64,000 nt of DNA from positions 4,357 to 68,356 of the forward strand of contig CAYMYN010000022.1 in NCBI GenBank assembly GCA_964394665.1. Reading direction: 5' to 3'. A program made the position numbers and the translations under genes. Below are positions 25,480-35,149 of the stretch, one piece after another (position 1 is the first letter of the stretch; every line of letters starts with the position of its first letter). This stretch comes from CAYMYN01 sp964394665. GTDB taxonomy: Bacteria; Planctomycetota; UBA1135; GCA-002686595. Below the pieces are notes generated by a model. It had not been told where the DNA came from. It saw nothing but the letters and a program-made list of their open reading frames with translations, and searched no databases.

Positions 25480-26547
25480 ATGCGAGCCAACGAACCCATG
25501 CACGCACCCTCCGAACTCGAACGGCCCGTCAGCGCGCCCCGCGCCGTCGCCGGCGGCGTGTTGATGGGCCTCGCCAACCTCGTGCCCGGCGTCAGCGGCG
25601 GCACGATGATCCTCGCCCTGGGCCTCTACGAGCGCTTCATCGCGGCGCTCTCGGACGTCACGCGCCTACGGCTGCGCGCGGGCTCGCTGCTCTTCCTGGC
25701 CTGGATCGGCGCGGGGGCGATCGTGGCCGTGCTCGGCATGGCGGGACCGGCGGTGTACCTGGTGACCGAGCATCGCTGGATCATGTACAGCCTGTTCGTC
25801 GGCATGACCCTGGGCGGCGCGCCCGACTTGCTGCGCCAGTCGCGGCCCTTTCGGCCGAGCTCGATCGTGGCCCTGCTCGCGGGCCTGGGGTTGATGGCCT
25901 TCTTCGCCTTCCAACTCGCGAGTTCCCCCGTGCCGGTGAACGCCGCGGTGCTGCTCGGCGTGGGCGCGCTGGCCGCCTCGAGCATGATCCTGCCGGGCAT
26001 CAGCGGCTCGTACATCCTGCTCGTGTTCGGCCTGTACGACGTCGTGATCGGCTCGCTGCGGCCGGCGGTGCTGCGCGCGGACCCGGGCGAGGCACTGTGG
26101 ATCCTGGTGCCCTTCGCGCTCGGTGCGGCGGCCGGCATCGCGCTGCTCTCGAACGCGCTGCGGGCCTTGCTCGCGCGGCACTCGGCGCCGACCCACGGGG
26201 CGTTGCTCGGGCTCCTCTTGGGTTCGGTGCTGGGCCTGTGGCCCTTCCAAGAGGCGGTGCACCCCGAGCTCGTGGACCGCGACGGCCGCAAGGCGGTCGA
26301 GGCCTTGCTCGAGGGCGCGACCCCGGCCGAGATCCAGGCCCGCACGGGCGTCGCCCTCGAGGGGCCGCGGGCCGAGGAGCTGCGCGCGCGCTACGCCGGC
26401 AGCAGCCCGGGCGACCTGCGCGCGCGCTCGAACGAGCTGCGCCGTTTCCGACCGACGGCGGCCCAGGTCGCGCTGGCGCTGGCGCTCTTCGCCACGGGCT
26501 TCGCCCTCACCCGCCGCCTGCGACCCCGCGCGCCAGCGCCCGCCTGA
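25480..26547 (+). CDS. DUF368 membrane protein, probable polyprenyl-phosphate flippase
   Basis: A 355-residue polytopic membrane protein with about nine helices. Two family signatures occur in inverted-repeat halves: NLVPGVSGGTMILALGLYER near the start and LPGISGSYILLVFGLYD around residue 170. DUF368 proteins (PopT) were recently shown to recycle undecaprenyl phosphate across the cytoplasmic membrane for wall and polysaccharide synthesis. A hydrophilic loop of about 60 residues near the end (VHPELVDRDGRKAVEALLEG) precedes the last helix. Codon 7 (MHAPSEL) at 25498 is another possible start. Its position after a WaaP-like gene and before an exporter supports an envelope role. Confidence 0.9.
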   Translation: MRANEPMHAPSELERPVSAPRAVAGGVLMGLANLVPGVSGGTMILALGLYERFIAALSDVTRLRLRAGSLLFLAWIGAGAIVAVLGMAGPAVYLVTEHRWIMYSLFVGMTLGGAPDLLRQSRPFRPSSIVALLAGLGLMAFFAFQLASSPVPVNAAVLLGVGALAASSMILPGISGSYILLVFGLYDVVIGSLRPAVLRADPGEALWILVPFALGAAAGIALLSNALRALLARHSAPTHGALLGLLLGSVLGLWPFQEAVHPELVDRDGRKAVEALLEGATPAEIQARTGVALEGPRAEELRARYAGSSPGDLRARSNELRRFRPTAAQVALALALFATGFALTRRLRPRAPAPA

Positions 26548-26706
26548 ACCCGACCGAATGGACCCGTTCTGGCCCCCCGGGAGGGGTGCACGCGGGAGGA
26601 GCCGGCGCAGCAGGCGGCCGAGGGACGAGCGCGCGTTCCGGTGCAGTGGGGGCGTATCCTGGCGGCGCGCGTCGGGCGCAGCGCGCGGCCCCCTGGGAAC
26701 GAGCCC

Positions 26707-27906
26707 ATGCACGACACCGACCTTGCCGAGCCGCGGATCCCGCTCTGGCAGCGCCACGGCCGGAGGCTGCGGGGCCTGGGCCGCGGCCTGCTCCTGGTCC
26801 TCGCCGCGCTCGCCGTCCTGTGGTGGCTGCGTTTCGCGCCGCTCGAGGTCCGGGTCCACGGGGTGACACGCGGCGAGCTCGCCGCCGAGGTGCTCGGCAC
26901 CGGGACCCTCGAGGCGCGCGTCTCGTCGGCGGTCGGAGCGAAGGTCGGCGGGTTGCTGGTGGAGCTGGCGGTCGACGAGGGCGAGCGGGTGACGGCGGGC
27001 GCGCTGCTCTTCCGCCTGGAGGACGGCGACCTGCGCCAGCAGGTGCGCATGGCCGAGGCGGAGGTCGAGGCCGCCCGCGCGACCCTGGCGCGGCTGGAGG
27101 CGAGCCTGCGCGGCGCCCAGGCCGTGCTGGATCAGGCGCTCGCCAACCACCGGCGCATCGAGGAGCTCACCGCCCGGGACGTCGTCTCCGCCCAGGATCT
27201 CGAGCGCGCCTTCGAGTCCCTCTCCGTCGCCCAGGCCGACGTGTCGGTGGCCGAGGCGGGCCTGCTCGAGGGGCGGCGGCGCTTGGACGCGGCCGAGCGC
27301 GGGCTCGAGTACCAGCTCGCGCGCCTGGAGGACACCACGATCGAGGCACCCTTCGACGGGCTCGTGGTGCGTCGCGAGCGCGAGCTGGGGGACGTGGTTG
27401 CGCCCGGCTCCAGGGTGCTGCAGCTGGCGGCGACCGATCCGCTGTGGATCGAGGCTTGGGTCGACGAGACCGAGCTGGCGCGCCTCGCCGAGGGGCAGCC
27501 TGCGCGCGTCGTGTTCCGCTCAGAGCCGGAGGTCGAGTACCCGGGCGTCGTCGCGCGCATCCGGCGCGAGGTCGACCGCGAGACGCGCGAGGTCGAGGTC
27601 GACGTGCGCGTGGAGCGGCTGCCCGCGACCTGGGCCCTGGGGCAGCGCGCGGAGGTCTACGTGCGGGTGGATCGACGGGAGGGGGTGACCCTGCTCCCGG
27701 CGGGACTCGTGCTCGTGCGCGACGGTCGGACGGGCGTCCTGGTCGACGCGGGCGGCCGGGCCGCGTGGCGCGCGATCACGGTCGGCCTGCGGGGCCGCGA
27801 GTCCGTCGAGGTGAGCGCCGGGTTGCTGCCCGGCGAGCGCGTGCTGCTGCCCACGCCGGGCCGGGCGCAGCCCGTGCGGGAGGGACGGCGCATCCGCCCG
27901 CGATGA
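26707..27906 (+). CDS. HlyD/DevB-type membrane fusion protein (periplasmic adaptor)
   Basis: A 399-residue adaptor. It has one N-terminal helix (LGRGLLLVLAALAVLWWLRF), then a biotinyl-lipoyl hairpin half (VGAKVGGLLVELAVDEGERV), two long alpha-helices forming a coiled coil (about 110-215), the second lipoyl half (TTIEAPFDGLVVRRERELGD) and a beta-barrel (DPLWIEAWVDETELARL). It links an inner-membrane ABC complex to the outer envelope. The ATG at 26707 was preferred to an upstream ATG at 26641, as that extra part is low-complexity. The order adaptor, permease, ATPase, with stop/start overlap to the permease, is that of DevBCA and MacAB-like exporters. Substrate unknown. Confidence 0.9.
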   Translation: MHDTDLAEPRIPLWQRHGRRLRGLGRGLLLVLAALAVLWWLRFAPLEVRVHGVTRGELAAEVLGTGTLEARVSSAVGAKVGGLLVELAVDEGERVTAGALLFRLEDGDLRQQVRMAEAEVEAARATLARLEASLRGAQAVLDQALANHRRIEELTARDVVSAQDLERAFESLSVAQADVSVAEAGLLEGRRRLDAAERGLEYQLARLEDTTIEAPFDGLVVRRERELGDVVAPGSRVLQLAATDPLWIEAWVDETELARLAEGQPARVVFRSEPEVEYPGVVARIRREVDRETREVEVDVRVERLPATWALGQRAEVYVRVDRREGVTLLPAGLVLVRDGRTGVLVDAGGRAAWRAITVGLRGRESVEVSAGLLPGERVLLPTPGRAQPVREGRRIRPR

Positions 27907-29114
27907 ACCTCGCCGTCCGGGACATGCGCCACAACCTGGGGCGCTTCGTGCTGACGACCCTGGGCGTGGGGCTGCTGCTCATGACCGTGATGGGCATGGG
28001 CGGCATCTACCGCGGGCTGGTGGACGACGCCCTGGTGGTGCCGCGCAGCCTGGGGGCGGACCTGTGGATCGTGCAGCGCGACACGCGCGGGCCGTTGGCC
28101 GAGGTCTCGCGCCTGCCGCGCAGCGCCCGGGAGCGCGTCGCCGCCGTCCCGGGCGTGCGCGACGCGCGCGAGTTCGTCTTCCACACCGTGCAGCGCGAGC
28201 ACGCCGGCCGCCCCCTGCGCATGGGGGTGCTGGGGTTGGGCTGGCCCATCGACCGGGGCGCGGGACTGCCCCTGATCGCCGGTCGCCCGCTGCCGCACAA
28301 TCACTACGAGATGATCGCCGACGAGTCCCTCGGGCTGGCGCTCGGCGAGCGGCTCGACCTGGGCAAGGAGACCTACACGGTGGTCGGGCTGACGCGCGGG
28401 ATGGTCTCGTCGGGCGGGGACCCGATCGCGTGCTTCACCAGCCGCGACGCCCAGGCGATCCAGTTCGACGAGCCCGGCGAGTCGCTGCGCCTCGAGCGGC
28501 AGGCGCGGCGCGCCCGCGCCGGCGCGGTCGACCTGGGGCGCACGCGGCCGGAGCTGCTGGAGCGCTCGGGCGGCGCGTCCCGGGAGCTCCCGGTCCTGCC
28601 CGGCCCAGCCCTGGGGGCCGTGGTCGCGCGCCTCCTGCCGGGCGCCGACGCGCAGGCCGTGCGCGGCATCCTGGCCGGCTGGGGCGACGTGACGGTGTAC
28701 ACGGCGCGGGAGCAGGAGGCCCTGCTGCTCGAGGGCAGCGTCGACCGCGCGCGGCGCCAGATCCTGCTCTTCCGCGTGCTCCTGAGCGTGATCTCGGGGG
28801 TCATCCTGGCCCTGATCCTCTACACGCTCACCCTCGACAAGCTGCATCCGATCGCGCTGCTCAAGCTCATCGGCGCGCCCAACCGCGTGATCGTGGGGTT
28901 GATCCTCCAGCAGGCCCTGTGGATGGGGGCGCTCGCCTACGGGGTGGGGTACCTGGTCGGCGGCCGCCTGTTCCCGCGTTTCCCCCGGCGCGTCCTCATC
29001 ACCGGCGAGGACCTGCTGCAACTGGCGGGCATCGTGCTCGTGATCTCGGTGTTCGCGAGCTTGCTCGGGATCCGGCGTGCGCTGCGCGTCGACCCCGCCG
29101 AGGCCATCGGCTGA
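27903..29114 (+). CDS. ABC transporter permease (FtsX/MacB/DevC family)
   Basis: A 403-residue permease. It has an N-terminal helix (FVLTTLGVGLLLMTVMGMGG), a large extracytoplasmic domain of the MacB periplasmic-core type (about 45-280) and three C-terminal helices ending with the family's SLLGIRRALRVDPAEAIG. The FtsX-type part begins near ILLFRVLLSVISGVILALI. It overlaps the adaptor stop (ATGA at 27903) and lies 8 bp before the ATPase gene. DevC-type permeases use ATP hydrolysis in the cytoplasm to drive mechanotransmission in the periplasm. Length is normal and no residue is lost. Confidence 0.92.
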   Translation: MNLAVRDMRHNLGRFVLTTLGVGLLLMTVMGMGGIYRGLVDDALVVPRSLGADLWIVQRDTRGPLAEVSRLPRSARERVAAVPGVRDAREFVFHTVQREHAGRPLRMGVLGLGWPIDRGAGLPLIAGRPLPHNHYEMIADESLGLALGERLDLGKETYTVVGLTRGMVSSGGDPIACFTSRDAQAIQFDEPGESLRLERQARRARAGAVDLGRTRPELLERSGGASRELPVLPGPALGAVVARLLPGADAQAVRGILAGWGDVTVYTAREQEALLLEGSVDRARRQILLFRVLLSVISGVILALILYTLTLDKLHPIALLKLIGAPNRVIVGLILQQALWMGALAYGVGYLVGGRLFPRFPRRVLITGEDLLQLAGIVLVISVFASLLGIRRALRVDPAEAIG

Positions 29115-29122
29115 GGTTCGCC

Positions 29123-29851
29123 ATGGACGAGCTGGATCCCCTGCGCGCCGCGCCGGCCCTCGAGACCGAGGGCCTGGGCAAGGTCTACGGCAGCGGCCCC
29201 ACCCGGGTCGTGGCCCTGCGCGACGCCGGCCTGCGCCTGCGCCGCGGGGAGGTGGCCGCGCTGCTGGGCCCCAGCGGCGCCGGAAAATCGACCTTCCTCC
29301 TGTGCGTGGGGTTGATCACGCCGCCGACGAGCGGCCGCGTCGCGATCGGGGGGCGCGTCGTGCTCGAGGGCCCGCGCGCCCGGGTCGACCTGCGCCGCTT
29401 CCGCCGCGAGCACCTGGGCTTCGTGTTCCAGAAGTCCAACCTGATCCCGTTCCTGAACGCCGTCGAGAACGTCCAGATCGCGGGCGAACTCGTGGGCCTC
29501 TCCCCGGCCGCCGCGCGCCGCCGGGCGCTGGAGCTGCTGGACGAGCTGGGGGTCGGCGCGCGCGCCCACCACCGCCCGACCCAGCTCTCGGGCGGCGAGC
29601 AGCAGCGCGTCACCGTCGCGCGCGCCCTGGCCAACCGGCCCAGCCTGATCCTGGCCGACGAGCCGACCGCCGCCCTCGACAGCGTCCGCGGACGGCAGGT
29701 GATGGAGCTCTTCCGCGAGGTGGCCCGCAGCCACGGCACCGGCGTGATCGTCGTCACCCACGATCACCGCGCGCTGGACGTCTTCGACACGATCTACGCC
29801 ATGGAGGACGGGGTCCTCGCGCGCGGCGCGGCCCCAGCGCCCGCGACCTGA
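29123..29851 (+). CDS. ABC transporter ATP-binding protein (LolD/MacB/DevA family)
   Basis: A 242-residue nucleotide-binding subunit with Walker A GPSGAGKST, the Q-loop in GFVFQKSNLIPF, the signature LSGGEQQRVTVARAL, Walker B LILADEPTAALD and the switch His in VVTHDH. It powers the permease encoded 8 bp upstream. With the adaptor it makes a complete three-gene exporter that runs from 26707. It converges with the exported-protein gene ending at 29899. Confidence 0.96.
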   Translation: MDELDPLRAAPALETEGLGKVYGSGPTRVVALRDAGLRLRRGEVAALLGPSGAGKSTFLLCVGLITPPTSGRVAIGGRVVLEGPRARVDLRRFRREHLGFVFQKSNLIPFLNAVENVQIAGELVGLSPAAARRRALELLDELGVGARAHHRPTQLSGGEQQRVTVARALANRPSLILADEPTAALDSVRGRQVMELFREVARSHGTGVIVVTHDHRALDVFDTIYAMEDGVLARGAAPAPAT

Positions 29852-29898
29852 GGCGCCCGCGGATTCGCCGCCGCGGCGTGCGGCGTCCCCAGCGGCGC

Positions 29899-32532
29899 TC
29901 ACCAGGCGATGTGCGTCGGCGATCCGTTCCGGATCTCGACCTGCCGGAGCATCGGACGGCCGTCCTTGCCCTGGCCCCACACGCTCACCCGGGCGCGCGG
30001 CGGGACCGAGTGGAAGACGAAGGCCCGGTCGGACACCCGTTCGCGCGCCAGGTTCAGGGGCCAACCCCAGGTGAGCAGGGCGGTGTCCAGGCCGTCGACG
30101 GATTCCAGGAAGGCGATCGGCGCGAGCCGGTGACCTTCCTCGCCGAGCTCGACGCGCAGCGTGCCCGGGTAAGCCACCACACGGTTCGTTCCGGGGCCCA
30201 GCACGGCCTCTCCGAAGTGGTAGGCGTCGCCGTAGCCGCCACCGGTGTGGGCGTGCAGGACCGAGCGGGCCGCGAACAGGGTGCGACCCGCCCCGCCGGG
30301 TACGGCCCACGCTCCACCTTCGAGGGCGCGGGCCGGCCGACCCTGGCCGTCGGACCACGACGCGAATCCGAGCTCGAGCAGGTCGAGTCGCTCTCCACCG
30401 GGCTCCGCGAAGACCACCACGGACGGCGACACGGTCGGATCCACCTCGACCTCGACCTCGAGCTCCTGCCCGGGGAGGAGCTCGACGGCCAGGGTGGCGA
30501 GGCGCTCGCGGTCCGTGTGGACCAGGACGTAGGCGGGGCCCGCTTCGAGCGCTTCGAAGGTGAAGCGCCCGAGTTCGTCCGTGCGCGCCTGCGCCAAGCC
30601 CGCCAGCTCGGGGTGGCGGCTCGAGCGCCGCAGCTCGACCTGCAGACCCTCGCGGGGCAGGCCGGCGCCGCGCACCAAGCCCCGCAGGCTGCCCGTCGAC
30701 GCGGCGGGACACGCGAGGTCGCCGGCGTCGTTGGTTCGCACCTCGAACCAGCTCCCCGGCACCGCGCTCGCCCCCGCGGCGAAGGGCAGGGCTGCCCAGG
30801 GACCGGCTGGGAGCCGGGCGAGCGCCGGCCCCTCTCCAGCGGGTAGGTACAGCGCGTCGCGGACGGGGGAGACGAGCACCAGGCCGCAGCTCGCGTCCTG
30901 CGCAGCGCGCTCGCGCAGGCCGAAGCCGACCTCGAGCGGTCCGAGTTCGAGCCGCCCCGCGCCGGGAACCTCGACCACCTGGGTCCAAGCGCAGCCCGAC
31001 TCACCCGCGTCCACGAGCCAGGCCCGGAAGCCGGGGGGCACGAAGGCCCGTTCGACTACGCCACCCGGTCCCACGATCGCCGGACGGCTACCCCAGAAGG
31101 TCACATCGGCATAGCGCGGCTCACCGTCGGGATCGGGGAGATGCTCCCACAGTTGAACGCGCGTCCCTTCGCGGACGCCGCGCAGGACCAGGCGCACATG
31201 GGCCAGCCGATCGCCCACGTCGAGGATCAGGTCCTCCGCCGGGGCGGTCACTTCCTGTTCGAGGGCGGGCGTGTCCCAGCGCGACCAGGCCGAGGAGACC
31301 CGCAGGGTCGCGGCCCCCGCGAAGACCGTCAAATCGAACTCGCCCCCTGGGCCGGTGGCCGTCGTCGCGATCTGCTCGCCGCCCTGGAAGACCTCCACGA
31401 AGACATCGGGGACGCCCGCACCGTGGGCCAGCACTCGCCCGCGCAGGCGCCCGGCGTTCGGCACGACCAGGTCGCCAGCGTCCCCGTCGCAAGCCTCGAC
31501 GTCGATCAGGACCGTGAAGGGCACGGGGCGCAGGAGCTCCAGGCGCGCATGCCGGCCGAACACGCGCGGCACCACGAACTCGCCGTGGCTCCCTAGGTTG
31601 CCCTCCTCAGTGTTCCCCTGGCTGCGAAGCCGGAACCAACCGCGCTCGAGCGGCCGGCCGTCCTCCCACACCCATCGGCCGCGCAGGATTCGTCCGGGGC
31701 GGGCGCCGATCACCAGCTCGGCCGGCGAGTGCTCGAGCCGCAGGGCGCGCTCTTCCTGCAAGGTGTCCGAACGCGCGACGACGAACAGCTCCGCGCCCAT
31801 GGGCACGCGGCTCACCTGCACCCGGCCCTCCCCGTCCGTTCGGCCGAGAAACGCGGCGTGCAGAACGGGGCTCGCCAGGTGCAGGGATCGCCGCCATGGA
31901 CCTGCGCTCAAGTGGGCCACCGATCGACCCGCGAGCCCGCGCTGCCCCGGGGTCCGCGCGGCGCTGATTCCGAGCCAGACTTCGACCCCGACGATCGGTG
32001 AGCCCCCGCGCGACTCGACGACCGTGACGGAGAGTTCCCCCAGCCCCCAGAGCTCCAGGAGCCAGGCCCGTCGTGCCTCGTCCCAGGGGAGCGAGCGCAG
32101 GTCCTCGTCCCCGAGCCGGCGCGCCGGGTACCCCTCGGCCTCGACCCGGGCTCCCGCGCGCAGGACTTCGAGCGGGACGCGCACCACGCCCTGCTCCCCC
32201 GACTGCAGGATCTCGCGGCCGTCCCGACCATCCACCACCCGCGCCCCGACGATCGGCCGCCCCGAGGGCCCGTCGACCACGAGGAGCGGCTCGTACCCGT
32301 CCGTCGCCAGCTCCTCGCGCAGCGACGGTGAGGCGCCATCGATCGCGGGTGGGGAGGTTGGGGCGGAGGGGGCCGATCCGTGCCGGCGCGCGGGATCCGG
32401 CGCAGCGCCTCCAGCGGCCGCGTCCGGCGCGGACCCGGAGCAACCGTTCCGGAGAGCCACCGCGGCCCCCAGCCATCCCAGGAGGCAGGCCATGACCAGG
32501 ATGCGGATCCATCCGCCGGGCTCCCGCTTCAT
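29899..32532 (-). CDS. Large exported protein with carboxypeptidase-regulatory-like domains
   Basis: An 877-residue protein. An N-terminal anchor or signal (IRILVMACLLGWLGAAVAL) is followed by a Pro/Ala/Ser linker. Then come several beta-sandwich repeats of the CarboxypepD_reg type: GRLRGRVLAHGAGVPDVFVEV, GSLRGLVRGAGLPREGLQVE and GRILRGRWVWEDGRPLERGW share the opening Gly-x-Val/Leu-x-Gly pattern. Such domains are non-catalytic and often on the surface. The ATG at 32532 is chosen because GGAG lies at a good distance before it; the ATG 10 codons upstream lacks a ribosome site. Last gene of a leftward series from 37936. The ligand is unknown. Confidence 0.75.
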   Translation of the reverse strand: MKREPGGWIRILVMACLLGWLGAAVALRNGCSGSAPDAAAGGAAPDPARRHGSAPSAPTSPPAIDGASPSLREELATDGYEPLLVVDGPSGRPIVGARVVDGRDGREILQSGEQGVVRVPLEVLRAGARVEAEGYPARRLGDEDLRSLPWDEARRAWLLELWGLGELSVTVVESRGGSPIVGVEVWLGISAARTPGQRGLAGRSVAHLSAGPWRRSLHLASPVLHAAFLGRTDGEGRVQVSRVPMGAELFVVARSDTLQEERALRLEHSPAELVIGARPGRILRGRWVWEDGRPLERGWFRLRSQGNTEEGNLGSHGEFVVPRVFGRHARLELLRPVPFTVLIDVEACDGDAGDLVVPNAGRLRGRVLAHGAGVPDVFVEVFQGGEQIATTATGPGGEFDLTVFAGAATLRVSSAWSRWDTPALEQEVTAPAEDLILDVGDRLAHVRLVLRGVREGTRVQLWEHLPDPDGEPRYADVTFWGSRPAIVGPGGVVERAFVPPGFRAWLVDAGESGCAWTQVVEVPGAGRLELGPLEVGFGLRERAAQDASCGLVLVSPVRDALYLPAGEGPALARLPAGPWAALPFAAGASAVPGSWFEVRTNDAGDLACPAASTGSLRGLVRGAGLPREGLQVELRRSSRHPELAGLAQARTDELGRFTFEALEAGPAYVLVHTDRERLATLAVELLPGQELEVEVEVDPTVSPSVVVFAEPGGERLDLLELGFASWSDGQGRPARALEGGAWAVPGGAGRTLFAARSVLHAHTGGGYGDAYHFGEAVLGPGTNRVVAYPGTLRVELGEEGHRLAPIAFLESVDGLDTALLTWGWPLNLARERVSDRAFVFHSVPPRARVSVWGQGKDGRPMLRQVEIRNGSPTHIAW

Positions 32533-32622
32533 CGCACGACTCCAGCCAGCAGGAGGCTGCATCGCGCGTCGAACGCGAAGGGCCGGTCGACCGCGCGGCT
32601 TGTGCCGACGGGGCGACGCGGA

Positions 32623-34260
32623 TCAGGGGTCCCGTTCCGAGTGCCCATGGGAGCGATTCGATCGCGAGCTTCGCACCTGGAGCACCGGGCCCGGGTGGGC
32701 CTCCAGGAAGGTCGTTCGATCCAAGACCTGGGCGCGGACTCCCGGCACCAGGACGCGCACCTCGCCCGGCTGCTCCACGAACACCAGCGCGTGGCCGGCC
32801 TGCGGGTCCGCGCCGGGGGCCTGTGCTGCGCGGGAGAGGAACAGCCCGGTCCGCGGCTCGGCGCAGAACTCCGATGGGGCGAGGACGACGACCTCGGCAT
32901 CCAGCGCTCGGAGGGCACGGGCGAGCCATCCATCGATCTCATCTTTCCGATCCGCCCGGACATCCCGGGGCAAGTGGCGCACCAGTTCCTGCGGCGGTGT
33001 CCGACGGCCCAGGATGCGGTCCGCGGCCAGGAGCACGGAGAGGGCGCTCGTGGGGGTGTCCTCGAGCAGGGATTCGAGCTCCAGGGGAACCTCGAGCCCC
33101 AGCCGCCTTCCGTGATCGACGATCGCCGTCCAGAAGCGCAGGTCGTGGAGGGTGTGGGGCTCGTCCCCCTCGGCCCCGAGCACGAAGTGCCCGCCGTGGA
33201 CCTCCTCGATGACGGTCAGCGGGTAGTCCAGCGCCAGGGAGAACTCCCGCTCCAGGACCGCGCCCGCGGGTCGCGCGGGGTCCAGGATCGTCACCTTCGT
33301 CGGATGGAAAGGAGACCCCGAACTCGCCACGCCGAAGTCGGCCCCGGTCCCGATGAACAGGCCAGCTCCAAATGGGCGCTGTCCATGGAGCTCGACGAAG
33401 CGCAGCGGAATCCAGTGGTCCTCGAGGGGCTCCGGCCGCCACGCGCCCTCCGGCGCCTCGACCGGAAATCCACCGGAGCGCAGGCGGCGGGCATCGGCAT
33501 AGCCCTGGACGCGCACGGCGAGCAGGGTCTCCAGGTCGAACCACACGCAGATGGGGGAATCGAAGACCCCGTTGGAACGCGCGCCCAGTGCGTTCGTGGC
33601 GTCGAGGAGCACCACCAGCGCGCTGCGGCCCGCAATCCGTCCGTGCCCCAGAACGACCAGGTCTTCCGTGTTCGCGAAGCGCTGCGACCAGAGTTCCCAC
33701 ATGTAGTAGAGGCCCGTCGCGGCGCCGACGACCGGTGACGCCAGGGTTCCGCCCAGGACGGAACCGGTGAGCACCACCGTGGTGGACGGAGCGAACTCGT
33801 CGCAGCTCTCAGGCCCGAGTAGCGGCTCGTCCGTCCCTACCCCGCGCACGGTCGAACCGCGGACGCCGTCCCAGATAGTCCGCTCCCAGCGCGAATCGTG
33901 GCCGGCCAGCAGCGTCCAGCGCAAACCGTGGATCCGTCCCCGATCGAGGGTGATCCGGCCGAGAATCCGCAAGCGGGGCCGCTCCTCGGGAACCGCAAGC
34001 AAGTCCTCTTGGATGTACTCGAAGCGCAGGCGGTCCAGGGATCGGTCCCGCACCCGGAGCCGGCGGATGAGCTCCTGAATGTCCGGTACCCCCGGGGGCT
34101 CCCCATTCGACCGTTCGTCGAGAAGCGGCTGCGGTCCGTCCGCCGGACCGTCTTGAACCCGGGCGCCCAAGGCGGCCTCGCCCGCGGTCGCGAGGGCAAT
34201 GACGCTCGCGAGGACTTGACCCGCTCTCCGGAGTCTCGCCGACTTCCTGGGGGAGATCAC
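32623..34260 (-). CDS. Exported protein of unknown function
   Basis: A 545-residue protein with a probable signal peptide (AGQVLASVIALATAGEAALG, cut near GA-R). The rest is a mixed alpha/beta protein without a recognised domain. It includes GLRWTLLAGHDSRWERTIWD and LYYMWELWSQRFANTEDLV in the first half. In the second, DHWIPLRFVELHG is the kind of strand seen in outer-membrane lipoprotein-carrier-like folds; this is only a suggestion. The GTG at 34260 was taken because it places the signal peptide at the N-terminus; the frame runs further upstream only as a shadow. It starts 64 bp after the MNIO-partner stop, so it could be co-transcribed with that operon. It has few Cys, so it is not an obvious MNIO substrate. 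Confidence 0.65.
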   Translation of the reverse strand: MISPRKSARLRRAGQVLASVIALATAGEAALGARVQDGPADGPQPLLDERSNGEPPGVPDIQELIRRLRVRDRSLDRLRFEYIQEDLLAVPEERPRLRILGRITLDRGRIHGLRWTLLAGHDSRWERTIWDGVRGSTVRGVGTDEPLLGPESCDEFAPSTTVVLTGSVLGGTLASPVVGAATGLYYMWELWSQRFANTEDLVVLGHGRIAGRSALVVLLDATNALGARSNGVFDSPICVWFDLETLLAVRVQGYADARRLRSGGFPVEAPEGAWRPEPLEDHWIPLRFVELHGQRPFGAGLFIGTGADFGVASSGSPFHPTKVTILDPARPAGAVLEREFSLALDYPLTVIEEVHGGHFVLGAEGDEPHTLHDLRFWTAIVDHGRRLGLEVPLELESLLEDTPTSALSVLLAADRILGRRTPPQELVRHLPRDVRADRKDEIDGWLARALRALDAEVVVLAPSEFCAEPRTGLFLSRAAQAPGADPQAGHALVFVEQPGEVRVLVPGVRAQVLDRTTFLEAHPGPVLQVRSSRSNRSHGHSERDP

Positions 34261-34324
34261 CGGGGTCAGGCTACCAAGGAGTGTCGGATCGCGACGGGCG
34301 AGGTCGCGGGAAGGTCTCGGTCCT

Positions 34325-35149
34325 TCAACCGCGCACGAGGGCGCCCTCGGCCACGAGTTCGTCGGCGAAGGCCTCGAGGTCCGCGGGCTCCGCGCCCAGG
34401 GAGTGGGCGAGGCGGGCGCGGGACGAAGCGTCGAGGGGCGTCGCGGCGGCTTCGAGCAAGCGCGCGACCGAGTCCGAGAGGCGCTCGACGTGAAGCTCGG
34501 GCAGGGCGTGGGGGCTCTGGGGCGGCGGCGCGAGCAGGAGCACGGTCTCGTGCGCGGGGCTGGGGCGCGGCGCGGGCGGGAGGGTGCTCGCCCCGCCCTC
34601 GAGCGCCTCGCGCAGGGCGGCCGCGTGATCGAGGGTGCCGTCCGGCAGGCGCACGAGGTGAGCGCGCGGCGCGAGGACGAGTTCGCCCGCCGCCGGCGGC
34701 GGCCCGGCGCGGACGCTGCGCCGCGCGCGGGCCATGGCGGCCTCGAGGCGCACGAGGGCGGCCAGGACCGGCTCGCCGAGCTCACGCGCGCGTCGCTCGG
34801 CGTAGTCGGCGAAGGCCAGCGGCAGGCGGCCCTCGCCGGCCAGGGCCGCGTGCAGCTCGGGCGCGGAGCCGAAGTCCTCGAGCAGACGGGCGCGCGGCAG
34901 GGCGACCTTGGCCCAGGCGCAGGCGAGAGCGAACTCGCGCGAGACGTTGCCCAAGACCTGCCCGCGGCGCGCGCCGTCGCGATCGGCCGCGAAGGCGCGC
35001 GGGTCGGCGGCGGCCAGGAGCTCGAGTTCCGCGGGGCCGAGCCCGGTCGACGTGAGCGCGGCGACTTCGCCCGCCAGGAGGCGCGCGGCGAAATCGCCGT
35101 CGAGCTGCATGCGCAGCAGGGTGCGCTGGAGCCGGCGGTGGTCGATCAC
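34325..35149 (-). CDS. Partner protein of the MNIO enzyme (LigA/NHLP-like N-terminus plus DUF2063-like part)
   Basis: A 274-residue protein whose GTG start overlaps the MNIO stop (GTGA at 35149-35146), the coupling expected of an MNIO and its partner. Residues 10-75 are helical and read like the small LigA/Nif11/NHLP-precursor domains (DGDFAARLLAGEVAAL, TGLGPAELELLAAADPRAF, AADRD). Residues 80-142 match the pattern of DUF2063 partners (ARLLEDFGSAPELHAAL, LPLAFADYAERRARELGEPV, ALVRLEAAMARA). Partners such as MbnC and HvfC/BufC bind precursor peptides for their MNIO. The rest is a beta-strand-rich region and a closing helical segment (PLDASSRARLAHSL). The domain readings are by eye. The joining of a precursor-like domain to a partner is unusual. 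Confidence 0.68.
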   Translation of the reverse strand: MIDHRRLQRTLLRMQLDGDFAARLLAGEVAALTSTGLGPAELELLAAADPRAFAADRDGARRGQVLGNVSREFALACAWAKVALPRARLLEDFGSAPELHAALAGEGRLPLAFADYAERRARELGEPVLAALVRLEAAMARARRSVRAGPPPAAGELVLAPRAHLVRLPDGTLDHAAALREALEGGASTLPPAPRPSPAHETVLLLAPPPQSPHALPELHVERLSDSVARLLEAAATPLDASSRARLAHSLGAEPADLEAFADELVAEGALVRG

